A DNA stretch of 35,661 nucleotides, taken from Fidelibacterota bacterium. GTDB lineage: Bacteria; Fidelibacterota; UBA8477; JABMPR01. The stretch covers positions 1 to 35,661 of the forward strand of contig JABIFG010000270.1 in assembly GCA_018650795.1 (NCBI GenBank). The letters run 5' to 3'. Under the pieces are notes generated by a model, which had not been told where the DNA came from, ran no database searches, and saw only the letters and a list, made by a program, of their open reading frames with translations. Within the stretch, counting starts at the first letter, position 1. Each line of letters opens with the position of its first letter. Below are positions 7,723-17,027 of this stretch, piece by piece. The position numbers and the translations under genes are program-made.

Positions 7723-8298
7723 TTACTCAGGCGCTACCCCTGCCAGACCCACATCCTCGGCAACACTTGCCAATGCATCAATCACAAACTGATAGTGTTC
7801 ATTCTCATCCAATTCCAGTTCTTGAATTCCTTGAACAATATCTTCTCGATTCACACTAGCAGCGAAGGACTTTTGCTTCAATTTTTTTCGCACTGATTTG
7901 GGAACAACGTCTCGAACCGCCTTACTGGGACGGACATAGGTAACGGCAAAAACAAATCCCACCAATTCATCAACGGCAAAGAGAGCTTTGGCCATAAGTG
8001 TTTTCCGCTCCACACCGGTGTATTCAGCATGTCCCATGATGGCGTCCAGAATCTCCTGAGGATAACCCAATCCCTTGAGAATCTTAACGCCCTTGAAAGG
8101 GTGCTCCTCAGCGGTCGGATATTTCTCATAATCAAAATCATGGAGTAGACCGGTGATACCCCAGATGTCTGGATCACCACCATATTTGCCTGCCATGGCA
8201 CGCATGACTGCCTCCACTCCAAGTGCATGTTTTCTTAAAGAATTACTTAATGTGTATTCACACAGTAAATCCCAGGCTGATTGGCGATCGAGCACCAT
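7723..8298 (-). CDS. HD-domain protein, predicted metal-dependent phosphohydrolase
   Basis: This 191-residue HD-superfamily protein has candidate metal ligands H24, H53-D54 (LLHDFDYEKYP) and D110, the H...HD...D signature. Related small HDIG proteins act on nucleotides or RNA, but the substrate is unknown here. A strong ribosome site, AGGAGGA, lies about 6 nt upstream of the ATG. It is the last gene of the minus-strand run containing mutS and the barrel gene, with a 64-bp gap to the barrel gene, so it may share transcription with them. Confidence 0.82.
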   Translation of the reverse strand: MVLDRQSAWDLLCEYTLSNSLRKHALGVEAVMRAMAGKYGGDPDIWGITGLLHDFDYEKYPTAEEHPFKGVKILKGLGYPQEILDAIMGHAEYTGVERKTLMAKALFAVDELVGFVFAVTYVRPSKAVRDVVPKSVRKKLKQKSFAASVNREDIVQGIQELELDENEHYQFVIDALASVAEDVGLAGVAPE

Positions 8299-8362
8299 AA
8301 TCTTCCTCCTAATTGTATACTAATTCAAATGTATGTAATAGCTGGATGGATCTAAGTATCAA

Positions 8363-9388
8363 CTAAAATAAATCAAACTCACCAATATTAAGTCCAACCC
8401 CTACCCGGTGAGTTTGCCCGGCTATGGTAGTTAATTCTGAAAATCCAGTACCATAGTGAAGATCTATGTATTTTGTTCGAATCCGAGCACCAACCTGAAA
8501 CTGATCTAAAGCATTACGCCCTAATTGAATAAATAGCTGATTCTGAAAACCAATTTCCAGACCCGTTGCAAATCCCCAGCCTTCCCCGTTTAGTTCTGCT
8601 TGTTTACCGGTGAGTGAAACTTCAGCCTGGACAATGGGGTGAATGATAAAAGGAATTTTCTTAAAACTTAGATAGTAATCAGCGCCTAGAAAGAGTTGAG
8701 GAGCATAAACCTCTGTAAGACCGGAACTCCAGAACAGGGTTGTACTGAGTATATCGGTTACTTCTAAACCGAGATGCATTTTCTCGAAAGGTTCATACAA
8801 TAGCCCACCATGAAATCCCACCCCAAAACCACTTTCGGCATAGAGATCATGATAGAGTAACCGTGCAGTACCATGCAAGGCCAGCTTTGGATTTAGCAGA
8901 TGAGAATAGCCCAACTCGGCTAAAAACTGCTGCGTACTGAAATAACTGATAGAGTTGATACTCAATCTTTCACCTGGATCTAGCTCACCGTTATTCTCTG
9001 TCCCATCTGAATCATCTGTGTCTGCGACGCCATCAGTCCCGTAATCAAGCAATGCCTTGCGAGTATCGGGGATACCACTCACACCACCACGAAACAGAAC
9101 AAAAGACCAATTATCTTTATTACCGCTGAGAACATCCGTTTGATAAACGCCTCCAAACCCTTCAGTGTGTTGAAAACTTAGTTTTTCGGCGCGTCCAGTA
9201 AGAGAGGCTACATTAGCTCCAGGACTGGGATTAGCCATGGGAAGTGCCTTGATATTTCCAAGTGCGTAGGCATCAATTGACATGCCCATTACAAAAGGAT
9301 CTTCACCATAGGAAACGGATTCGGCCATTAGCAGGCCTGGCAGAAGGATAAGTAGTGACAAATATTTCATAGAAAGCTTACGCGCCAT
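8363..9388 (-). CDS. PorV/UPF0164-like outer-membrane beta-barrel protein
   Basis: The product from ATG 9388 is 341 residues with a signal peptide (positively charged MARKLS, hydrophobic core, cleavage near LLMAES). It continues as alternating amphipathic strands rich in aromatic and Gly residues, ending in a typical barrel C-terminus (GEFDLF). Overall size and strand pattern resemble PorV/PorQ or FadL-like 14-stranded barrels. A more upstream start at 9442 overlaps mutS and puts a non-signal segment in front; ATG 9370 is an alternative. An Asp/Gly/Asn-rich insertion (residues 115-140) resembles a calcium-binding loop. Whether it takes part in type IX secretion cannot be judged; no other component is in the window. 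Confidence 0.65.
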   Translation of the reverse strand: MARKLSMKYLSLLILLPGLLMAESVSYGEDPFVMGMSIDAYALGNIKALPMANPSPGANVASLTGRAEKLSFQHTEGFGGVYQTDVLSGNKDNWSFVLFRGGVSGIPDTRKALLDYGTDGVADTDDSDGTENNGELDPGERLSINSISYFSTQQFLAELGYSHLLNPKLALHGTARLLYHDLYAESGFGVGFHGGLLYEPFEKMHLGLEVTDILSTTLFWSSGLTEVYAPQLFLGADYYLSFKKIPFIIHPIVQAEVSLTGKQAELNGEGWGFATGLEIGFQNQLFIQLGRNALDQFQVGARIRTKYIDLHYGTGFSELTTIAGQTHRVGVGLNIGEFDLF

Positions 9389-9407
9389 AAGGGTCCATGG
9401 TTCCGAT

Positions 9408-12029
9408 CTAGTTATCGTCACCAATACTCCGAGCCATTTCATCTAACAGCATCATGGCTTCCAGGGGTGTCATCTGATCCAGTTTCAGACCTTTGAGTTT
9501 GTTACGCAGTATGCGCTCCTGCTTATCAAAAAGAGACATCTGGTGGGTATCGAAGGTGGGCATTGGTTCCTTAATTTCATCAGACCTCACGCTGATCTCA
9601 CCTGAATCCAGATCAGAGAGAATCTCATTGGCCCGCTGGATCACCGGGAGGGGTACACCGGCCATCTGAGCAACGTGAATTCCATATGAACGACTGGCTC
9701 CACCTGGAACAATCTTTCTGAGGAAAATCACTTTCTCATCGTATTCACGGACAGCCACATTATAATTTTTTACACGGGGTAAAATGCCTTCCAGCTTGGT
9801 TAATTCATGATAATGCGTAGCAAAAAGAGTACGGGCAGCCTGTTCGGTTTTCCCATGTAGATATTCAATCAGAGCCCAGGCAATGGCCAGACCATCATAG
9901 GTGGAAGTTCCCCGGCCGATCTCATCCAGAAGGATTAAGCTGCGTTGAGTAGCATTGTTCAAAATGTTGGCTGTTTCATTCATTTCAACCAAAAAGGTTG
10001 ATTCCCCACCAGCAAGATTATCTGAAGCTCCGACGCGGGTGAAGATTCTATCCACCATTCCAATACTGGCCTTATCAGCTGGTATATAGCAGCCAATCTG
10101 AGCCAGAAGCACCAACAAACCGATCTGTCTCAGGTAAGTAGATTTCCCAGCCATATTTGGACCAGTAATCAGGAGAATTTGATCCACAGAGGCATTAATA
10201 AGCAAATCATTGGGAATAAAAGCTTCATCTACTGGAAGTAGCTGCTCAATGACAGGATGACGACCATTACTGATCTCAATCTCAAGGCTTTGGTTCAATT
10301 CTGGGCGGCAATAGTTTCTGTCATATGAAATTTTAGCAAAGCTACTTACGACATCCAGTCGAGCGATAAAGTCTGCGATCAATTGAATATTGATGGCTTC
10401 TGCGAGCACCTGAGTTCTTAGCTCATCGAAAATTTCAAATTCCCTGGCTGTATAACGTTCCTCAGCGTGAAGCACTTTCTCTTCGTACTCTTTGAGTTCT
10501 TCAGTTATAAAGCGTTCTGAATTGACCAGTGTCTGCTTACGTATATAGTCTTCAGGGACCAGATCCTTGTGGGTATTGGTAATATCTATGTAATAACCGA
10601 ATACACGGTTGTAACCAATTTTTAATGACGAGATACCGAGGCGCTGTCGTTCTGAAGCCTGAAAATCAACCAGCCAGGCCTTGGCGTTGCGCGCAATACC
10701 ACGAATCTCATCCAGTTCGGGGTCAATACCATCACGGATTAAACCCCCATTTTTCACTGAGACAGGTGGTTCATCCACAATGAGACGTTCAAGCTCAGCC
10801 AGGAGCGGGCTGATATCTGGCAACGCTTCCACATGCAAACCAATTTTATGAATATGCTTGTCATCGAGTAATTTTGCCAGTTCAGGCAACAGTTGGATGG
10901 AGCTTCTTAATCCACTCAAATCTCGGGCTGAACCCCGGGTTGAACTCAATTTTGAAAGCAGGCGCTCGAGATCAGCGATTTGCTTGAGTATTTCACGTAA
11001 GTTTTGGCGTAATTCTGAATGATCGAAAAATACCTGCACTTGATCAAGGCGATTCTCTATGCGTTCCTTATCCAACAGGGGCTTATGGAGCCAATCACGT
11101 AAAAGACGACCACCACCTGATGTCACCGATTCATCCAAAGCTGAAATAAGAGTTCCCTCATCACCTCCTCGAAGCGAACGGAATAATTCAAGATTCCTTA
11201 ATGAATCATCATCAATGGTCATCCAATCATCAGCGCTGAGACTCTGAATGCCTGTTACATGCTTTAAATCTCTGCCCTGGTAACTCTGTAAATAGTACAA
11301 AATGGCGCCAGCAGCAGATGTCCCTGCTTTCATGCCGCTCATCCCAAAACCCTTGAGTCCCTGAGTTTTAAATTGTTTGGTGAGCTCATTCAAGGCGAAA
11401 TCAGGATTAAAAACCCAACTTTCCACACGAGTTAGCAACCATTTCCCTCGACCGAGATATGATTCAGATTCAGAATCATCCTCAGATAACAATATTTCTC
11501 GGGGAGCCAGTCCAGCCAGGAATGCCCTCAGCTGATTGACCTGTAGCTCCAGAACGTTGAATTTTCCAGTGGAAACATCGAGGAAAGAGAGACCGATTTG
11601 CTTATCCCCAGCATAGACACAAACCAGATAATTGGATTCTTTGGCGGTCAGAAATTGTTCACTCATGGCTGAGCCGGGTGTGGCTACTTCGACGACTTTT
11701 CTTTTTACAATCCCTTTGGCTTGCTTGGGATCCTCGACCTGTTCACAAATAGCAACTCGTAATCCTGCTTGCATATATTTGTAAAGGTAGGCATCCAAGG
11801 CATGATAAGGGAATCCTGCCAACGGTACTTTTGCGGCCTTCCCGTTGGAGCGACTGGTGAGGGTGATACCTAGAACTTTGGAGGTAACCTTGGCATCATC
11901 ACCGAAGGTCTCATAAAAGTCACCCATACGATAAAGTAAAACCATGTCGGGGTACTTGGATTTTATCTCCATGTACTGCCGCATGAGGGGTGTGCTACTG
12001 TCGCCCTTTTGTGTGGATTTTGCTGACAT
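9408..12029 (-). CDS. mutS: DNA mismatch repair protein MutS
   Basis: This is the mismatch-recognition ATPase. The 873-residue length is normal for MutS1. The mismatch-wedging F-x-E motif is F38-Y39-E40 in MGDFYETF. The connector, lever and clamp regions follow. The ATPase domain holds Walker A ITGPNMAGKST at residues 621-631, the signature ESTFL at 676-680, and Walker B LILLDE ending at D702-E703 with GRGTST after it. The C-terminus includes an MSLFD element and a PLEAMMLLDEM helix typical of the tetramerisation/MutL-linked tail. The adjacent downstream barrel gene starts about 20 nt after its stop. Confidence 0.97.
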   Translation of the reverse strand: MSAKSTQKGDSSTPLMRQYMEIKSKYPDMVLLYRMGDFYETFGDDAKVTSKVLGITLTSRSNGKAAKVPLAGFPYHALDAYLYKYMQAGLRVAICEQVEDPKQAKGIVKRKVVEVATPGSAMSEQFLTAKESNYLVCVYAGDKQIGLSFLDVSTGKFNVLELQVNQLRAFLAGLAPREILLSEDDSESESYLGRGKWLLTRVESWVFNPDFALNELTKQFKTQGLKGFGMSGMKAGTSAAGAILYYLQSYQGRDLKHVTGIQSLSADDWMTIDDDSLRNLELFRSLRGGDEGTLISALDESVTSGGGRLLRDWLHKPLLDKERIENRLDQVQVFFDHSELRQNLREILKQIADLERLLSKLSSTRGSARDLSGLRSSIQLLPELAKLLDDKHIHKIGLHVEALPDISPLLAELERLIVDEPPVSVKNGGLIRDGIDPELDEIRGIARNAKAWLVDFQASERQRLGISSLKIGYNRVFGYYIDITNTHKDLVPEDYIRKQTLVNSERFITEELKEYEEKVLHAEERYTAREFEIFDELRTQVLAEAINIQLIADFIARLDVVSSFAKISYDRNYCRPELNQSLEIEISNGRHPVIEQLLPVDEAFIPNDLLINASVDQILLITGPNMAGKSTYLRQIGLLVLLAQIGCYIPADKASIGMVDRIFTRVGASDNLAGGESTFLVEMNETANILNNATQRSLILLDEIGRGTSTYDGLAIAWALIEYLHGKTEQAARTLFATHYHELTKLEGILPRVKNYNVAVREYDEKVIFLRKIVPGGASRSYGIHVAQMAGVPLPVIQRANEILSDLDSGEISVRSDEIKEPMPTFDTHQMSLFDKQERILRNKLKGLKLDQMTPLEAMMLLDEMARSIGDDN

Positions 12030-12171
12030 TCAATCAATATAGCCCATAAACAGAAATTACGAATTATGAATTGTAAATTATGAGTTGGTAAAGTCTTTTT
12101 CCGAAGAGAGGCGAACCTAACTGGACAGCTCGCAGAATTCTAGCACACCTTCTGTCTACTGTCTTCTGGAA
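12030..12171. other. Intergenic gap between selB and mutS with degenerate short repeats
   Basis: No coding frame is seen. Around 12055-12090 there are several imperfect tandem copies of a GAATTAT-like unit (GAATTAT, GAATTGT, AAATTAT). Similar low-complexity islands are common between genes of uncultured FCB bacteria. No terminator with a T-tract is evident for selB. Confidence 0.4.
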
Positions 12172-14025
12172 TCACAATTCCTCACCGACCCAACGTCTCA
12201 CATCTCCATCGCGTAGGAGCAAGCCCTTGCGCTCGGCATAGTTCAGCATGGGGAGGATATATTTTCGAGTAGAGGGAATGATCTCCCGTACTTGAGCCAC
12301 GGTCAGCTCAGGATTCGCTCTGAACCAATCCTGTACAGCACCAATGAAAAATTCGACTTGACTGTTGAGCAAGTAAAAATCTTTATCAATTCGGACCAGA
12401 TCCTTATGCTGGATCATCCACTGGAGCACAGTGTATTCCTGAGTATCCAGAGACTCCTTTAATTCATCCAATCCAGGTGAGGAGAAATTGGATTCGTTAA
12501 AGATTCTTACTATTCTCCGTTTTGCTTCCTCGTCGCCTTGATCCAGAGTTCCCTGATGCCCTGATAATTGCCAGAGGTCACCCTGATTTTTGAGTATTCC
12601 AGCGCTGAGTGCTGAGGCCATGATAAATTCACGATTGGCTTGCCCCAAATCTGTGATTTGTTCCCGGGGTAGTCCTTTCCCTAACGGCTCCTGCTGATGA
12701 TATTTCTCCAGGACTTGTTGAAACTGGTCTAAACTTGAAGCAAATAATGATTGTCTGATGTAGCGATCCTGGTGACTTTTGTAATCTTCAGGTTTCTGGA
12801 GTAAAGCGTGGATCTTGGACTCAGCAACGCTGAGATATCGGGCAATTTCCCGGCGATTTAAAGGACGCTCAAAAAACGCCATTGCTGCATTAACCAAATC
12901 AGGGAGATGGTCTGTCTCGAGAGTCTTTAAAATAAGCAGGTGTTTATCCTGTTTCTTTAATCTATGGTCCACAGCCCAGAGTAATTCAGCTCCACCCAGG
13001 GTTTCTTCAGGAGATAAAAACCGGATCACCATCTTTTCTTTGAAACCTGCCGAAACGGGCTCTTCAAAAAAGAATTGAGCCAGCATGGTTTGTCCAGGAT
13101 CGCACTGATTGGCTTCCAGAAGATGCACACGAGCCTCACGCTTTCCTGTCCCAATATGAACATGAACACGATCAGCCTCTTTGACTGGCCTTTTCCAGTG
13201 TGGCAGAACACTCATTTGGGCTACCCAGATGGGTCCAGTTTGAAACATACCTGGACTGCCCAGAAAGGCACCTCTTCCCAGCTCTTCAACGCTGGCACCA
13301 CCGAGATTGATGGCTCCACGATCTCCAAATTTGACCTTGTCAACATCCTGATGGTGAGATTGGAGCCCACGCACCGGAAAGGTGCTTTCCTGGGGAAAGA
13401 GCTCAACACTCTGACCTTTTCTCAACTCGTGTGATAAAACGGTTCCAGTAACAACGGTTCCAAAACCCTTGACTGAAAAAACCCGATCAATGGGGAGTCG
13501 AAAGACGCCCTGACGATCCTGATTTTTTATGCCAGCAATGGTCTCATCCAGTGCAGTTCGAAGATTCTCGACCCCCTGTCCGGTCACTGCAGATACTGGG
13601 ATAATTTTTGTATTAGGATATCCTCTATCTGTGAGATAGCTGTCAATTTCTTCGGATACCAGATCTAACCAATCAGCTTCCACCAAATCTGATTTATTTA
13701 GTGCAACCAGGATTTTTCTGATCCCCAGAATATGTAAAATGTCGAGGTGTTCGCGGGTCTGTGGCATGATGCCATCGTCAGCGGCAATCACCAGCATGGC
13801 AGCATCTACAGTACTGACACCTGTAACCATATTTTTTATGAATTTTTCATGACCGGGAACATCAATAAATGTCACATCATCGCTATAGAAAGCGATACCT
13901 ATATCGATGGTGACCCCACGTCTTTTTTCCTCTTCGAGGCGATCCGTATCCACACCGGTGAGGGCTTTTACCAGAGCTGTTTTGCCGTGGTCTATATGAC
14001 CGGCTAATCCGATTACTTTTTGCAT
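12172..14025 (-). CDS. selB: Selenocysteine-specific translation elongation factor SelB
   Basis: SelB delivers Sec-tRNA(Sec) to UGA codons marked by a SECIS hairpin. G-domain motifs are GHIDHGKT (residues 9-16), DVPGHEK (55-61) and NKSD (110-113); the switch I stretch [15 protein letters not shown] distinguishes SelB from EF-Tu. Beta-barrel domains II and III follow, then a C-terminal array of winged helices (about 375-617) that would read the SECIS. Its 617 residues match the E. coli protein in length. It sits downstream of selA with one transporter gene between. No selC, selD or obvious selenoprotein is in the window. Confidence 0.96.
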   Translation of the reverse strand: MQKVIGLAGHIDHGKTALVKALTGVDTDRLEEEKRRGVTIDIGIAFYSDDVTFIDVPGHEKFIKNMVTGVSTVDAAMLVIAADDGIMPQTREHLDILHILGIRKILVALNKSDLVEADWLDLVSEEIDSYLTDRGYPNTKIIPVSAVTGQGVENLRTALDETIAGIKNQDRQGVFRLPIDRVFSVKGFGTVVTGTVLSHELRKGQSVELFPQESTFPVRGLQSHHQDVDKVKFGDRGAINLGGASVEELGRGAFLGSPGMFQTGPIWVAQMSVLPHWKRPVKEADRVHVHIGTGKREARVHLLEANQCDPGQTMLAQFFFEEPVSAGFKEKMVIRFLSPEETLGGAELLWAVDHRLKKQDKHLLILKTLETDHLPDLVNAAMAFFERPLNRREIARYLSVAESKIHALLQKPEDYKSHQDRYIRQSLFASSLDQFQQVLEKYHQQEPLGKGLPREQITDLGQANREFIMASALSAGILKNQGDLWQLSGHQGTLDQGDEEAKRRIVRIFNESNFSSPGLDELKESLDTQEYTVLQWMIQHKDLVRIDKDFYLLNSQVEFFIGAVQDWFRANPELTVAQVREIIPSTRKYILPMLNYAERKGLLLRDGDVRRWVGEEL

Positions 14026-14041
14026 ATTGCCTTTTTAATTA

Positions 14042-14068
14042 ACCGCAAAGAACGCAGAGGACACAAAG
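14042..14068 (+). repeat. 27-nt dispersed repeat, copy A
   Basis: The segment begins ACCGCAAAG and ends CACAAAG. It matches the reverse complement of 16992-17018 at about 20 of 27 positions. Both copies lie in intergenic gaps of the selenium/TSUP region. The general form (ACCGC-AAAG followed by GAG and C-CAAAG) looks like a dispersed repeat family. Confidence 0.5.
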
Positions 14069-14109
14069 TTGTTTTTATGAATTTGCTGCATTTGATCTTT
14101 CTTCAATTT

Positions 14110-15381
14110 TCAATTCAAGATGAATCGCCAAATCAGGAAGAAGAGAGCAAAACCTGCCAGAAAAACCATACTGACCCAGTTGAGTAATAATAATTTAGGA
14201 CCAGGTCGACCCGCTTCTGGCATCCAGGGACCCGTCACAGCCCGGTAATTAATATAAGCCAGGATGGGAGCGGTTAAAAATGCCAGAGTTGTTGCCAGAT
14301 CAACCAGGATTGTCATCCCGCTCATAAAAAGACCAATTATAACCAAGCTACCTCCCAATACGATCACCATCCAGATCCAATATAGAGATCTTTCACCCTT
14401 CCCATCATATCTGCCCGGAAAAACCAATTCTGTAGAGCGCTTCAATACTCTGGGGAAAGCATCTGTCACCGTCAGTGTCGTGCTGAACATGGTTGTGAGA
14501 GCGGCAATCGCCACAACAGGATAACTCCAACTACCCAAGGTTGAGGTGTAAAGGCTGATAAACTGGCCGGCAAACTTGCCCCCAGAGGGCGAGAATGAAG
14601 TACCGCTTCCATACATGATGAGACTACCCAGGCTTAAAAATCCCAGTGCCAGAATCCCTGTTCCGAAATAGCCTAACCTGAAATCAAATAAGGAATCAGC
14701 CAGACTGGGTGCTGAACCGGTCTCCTTACGCCTTTCAATAGTCCAAAGTGAATGCCAAACTGAGATATCAATCGCAGAGGGCATCCAGCCGATGAGGGCT
14801 ACCATAAAGGATACACCAGCCACATTCCAAACGTGTGGTGGTATGAAATCAACTGATGCAGAGGAACCATGCCCAAAGGCCGTCACAACAGCAACAATGG
14901 TTGACAGGCTCAATACGATTATGATGATCTTAATCAATTTATCCAGGAGCGGATATTTCCCTATTGTGAGCACTCCTGCACAAACAGCCAGGATCACCGC
15001 ACTCCAGGTCAGAGGGCTCATGCTGGTACCAAAGATTTTGGATGCCAGCCCGGCAGTTACAATCGTTACCGCTGCCTGTAGGACAAACATGGTTCCAAAA
15101 GTTGGAATCAGAAAGGCTACCAGAGCCCATTTGCCAACCCTCTGATATCCATCTAATAGACTTTCACCCATAACAGCTGCATAGCGGGGTCCAAACTCAA
15201 ACGCAGTATACTTGAATAAATTGGCCACAACCACAACCCATAGCATAGCGAAACCATAATTCGCCCCAGCCCGGGTGCTTTGAACCAGGTGGGAAACACC
15301 GACTGCAGCACCGGCCCATAATAGACCAGGTCCCAGCGCTTTCATACGGGATTGCCATACAGAGGATGTGCTCATGTTCAA
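14110..15381 (-). CDS. Divergent NRAMP-fold (SLC11-like) transporter between selA and selB
   Basis: The 423-residue inner-membrane protein has about 11 hydrophobic helices. The first helix aligns without gaps to the NRAMP TM1 region: G-P-G at 17-19 and A-G-A at 38-40 followed by YGF. The metal-coordinating DPGN motif is replaced by GVSH (28-31). In TM6 the MPH element becomes MPS (M200-S202). Canonical Mn/Fe import is therefore unlikely, and the substrate is open. It starts 57 nt after selA and ends 84 nt before selB on the same strand, with a good AGGAG ribosome site. The spacing suggests co-transcription, which hints at a role in supplying selenium or a metal cofactor; that is inference. 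Confidence 0.75.
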   Translation of the reverse strand: MNMSTSSVWQSRMKALGPGLLWAGAAVGVSHLVQSTRAGANYGFAMLWVVVVANLFKYTAFEFGPRYAAVMGESLLDGYQRVGKWALVAFLIPTFGTMFVLQAAVTIVTAGLASKIFGTSMSPLTWSAVILAVCAGVLTIGKYPLLDKLIKIIIIVLSLSTIVAVVTAFGHGSSASVDFIPPHVWNVAGVSFMVALIGWMPSAIDISVWHSLWTIERRKETGSAPSLADSLFDFRLGYFGTGILALGFLSLGSLIMYGSGTSFSPSGGKFAGQFISLYTSTLGSWSYPVVAIAALTTMFSTTLTVTDAFPRVLKRSTELVFPGRYDGKGERSLYWIWMVIVLGGSLVIIGLFMSGMTILVDLATTLAFLTAPILAYINYRAVTGPWMPEAGRPGPKLLLLNWVSMVFLAGFALFFLIWRFILN

Positions 15382-15438
15382 TAACTCCTAGATTTTGAGT
15401 AAATCAATAAATCGATAAACCAGAGATCAGATCGATTA

Positions 15439-16806
15439 TTAAAGTTTATTCAGGGCTTGGATAATAAAATCATCTTCGACTTCACGGACTGCTTTCAAAT
15501 CGATGTAAAACACTGCTTCGGTAATCCGACCCATAATAGCTGGATCATTGGCACGTAAACAACTCGAAATTCTAGCAGCCTTCATTTTTGCATGCCTGAA
15601 TCCAATCCCTACTGATGCCATTTTTTCAGATGGTGAAGCACCTGAGCCAACCTGAGCTTCGGTATTCAATACTGTTAAATTTAAATTCGTATTCTTAATC
15701 TTTTGGACCAGTTTTTCCGCTCTTTCCCTAAGTGTTTCAACTGATGTAAGCAAGTCTCGATAGATTGGAATATCGTTGAGATTATCCTGTCCTTCTGAAA
15801 AAGCCTTCAAAGCCTGTAAGGTGAGTAGAATCTGCGTCTTATCCGGCCGTAATGCCCGCAAGAGGTTGTTCTTTTCAATCTTCCGCATGAGAACCTGACT
15901 ACCGGCTATAACACCGCCCTGAGGTCCTCCTAGCAGCTTATCAACTGAGAAGGTCACGATATCAACTCCAGCACCTATCACCTCTGAGACCAGGGGTTCT
16001 CTCTGAAGTCCAAACTCATCAATAGGTACGAGAGCCCCGCTACCCAGATCAGCCATAACGGGGATGCCATATTTCTGGCCTAGCAAAACCATATCCTGTA
16101 ATGAGACTTCCTTGGTAAAGCCTGAAATCTTGTAGTTCGATGTGTGTACCCAGAGCAATAGTTTGGTTCTGGGTGTGATGGCATCCTCATAATCCTTGGG
16201 GTGTGTCCGGTTGGTGGTACCCACCTCCACCAGTTTGGAACCAGCCTTACGAAGAATCTCTGGAATTCTAAAGGATCCACCGATTTCCACCAGTTGACCT
16301 CGACTGATGACGACTTCCTTCCGATCTGCCAGCGTATTCAAAGCCAGTAGCACAGCTGCGGCATTATTATTGACCAGAATACCGTCTTCAGCAGCGCTGA
16401 TGGCCTGGATCCAGGGTCTTAGATGATCATGTCGATTCCCTCGTCGACCATCCTCTAGATCTAACTCAAGATTGACATAGCCATCTTTAAGCTCAGCCAT
16501 GGCGTTGAGCATTTGAGCGCTAAGGGGAGAACGTCCAAGATTGGTATGAATGATCACACCCGTACCATTAATAACTTTGCGTAACGAGTGGGTTATTTTG
16601 AGCAGTCTCTTTCTATAATTTATTTCCAGATTCCCCTTAGGAGCGCTCTTCCCTTTTACAGCAATCACTCGAATTTCATCCAGGAGGGTCCGTGCTTCAT
16701 TTTTCTTAAGATTGTGGGGTAACGCTATATCTGCTACCGTCTGGAGAAGCGCATCCACGCTGGGTAAATTTGAGAGATTAATTGGTTTTGTTGAGGTTTT
16801 ATTCAT
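15439..16806 (-). CDS. selA: L-seryl-tRNA(Sec) selenium transferase SelA
   Basis: This PLP enzyme converts seryl-tRNA(Sec) to selenocysteinyl-tRNA(Sec) using selenophosphate. The 455 residues match the family. The N-terminal tRNA-binding helices are followed by INGTGVIIHTNLGRSPLS (residues 80-97), a hallmark of SelA. The PLP lysine is K290 in TFSVDKLLGGPQGG. A Gly-rich ADLGSGALV (252-260) is also conserved. It appears to head the selA-transporter-selB group; upstream is a REP-like hairpin pair and then a TSUP permease on the same strand. Confidence 0.96.
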   Translation of the reverse strand: MNKTSTKPINLSNLPSVDALLQTVADIALPHNLKKNEARTLLDEIRVIAVKGKSAPKGNLEINYRKRLLKITHSLRKVINGTGVIIHTNLGRSPLSAQMLNAMAELKDGYVNLELDLEDGRRGNRHDHLRPWIQAISAAEDGILVNNNAAAVLLALNTLADRKEVVISRGQLVEIGGSFRIPEILRKAGSKLVEVGTTNRTHPKDYEDAITPRTKLLLWVHTSNYKISGFTKEVSLQDMVLLGQKYGIPVMADLGSGALVPIDEFGLQREPLVSEVIGAGVDIVTFSVDKLLGGPQGGVIAGSQVLMRKIEKNNLLRALRPDKTQILLTLQALKAFSEGQDNLNDIPIYRDLLTSVETLRERAEKLVQKIKNTNLNLTVLNTEAQVGSGASPSEKMASVGIGFRHAKMKAARISSCLRANDPAIMGRITEAVFYIDLKAVREVEDDFIIQALNKL

Positions 16807-16871
16807 TCAATTTCCCTGGAAATATTTTTGAGCATATTTACTGAATTGGATTTCATCAGCCAATCGGTTCT

Positions 16872-16958
16872 GTCACACCGAGCGGAGTCGAGGTGTATTG
16901 AATGATAAAGCTCCGATCTCAGGTCAATTATATATCCCTCGACTCCGCTCGGGATGAC
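16872..16958. repeat. Inverted pair of REP-like hairpin elements (BIME-like)
   Basis: Two REP-like units face each other: 16872-16898 and 16932-16958. They share a perfect 16-nt core (CCGAGCGGAGTCGAGG) and a GTCA foot, with four differences overall. In each copy the segment after the foot pairs with a partner near its other end: ACACC with GGTGT in one, ATCCC with GGGAT in the other. Two base pairs change in a compensatory way, showing selection on the hairpin. Such elements in Bacteroidetes-type genomes are moved by RAYT transposases, none of which is in the window. Confidence 0.8.
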
Positions 16959-16991
16959 GATCAAAGCTAACATAAGTAATAATAATTTTTT

Positions 16992-17018
16992 CTTTGCGCT
17001 CTCCGTGTACTTTGCGGT
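16992..17018 (-). repeat. 27-nt dispersed repeat, copy B
   Basis: Read on the minus strand it begins ACCGCAAAG and ends GCGCAAAG, matching copy A at 14042-14068 at about 20 of 27 positions. It abuts the 3' end of the TSUP gene. Confidence 0.5.
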
Positions 17019-17027
17019 AAAGACGCT

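Noticed and set aside
12172-16806. Search for selC (tRNA-Sec) or selenoprotein genes with in-frame TGA near selA/selB
   Set aside because: No tRNA-like fold was recognised in the gaps and all neighbouring genes are intact without internal TGA.
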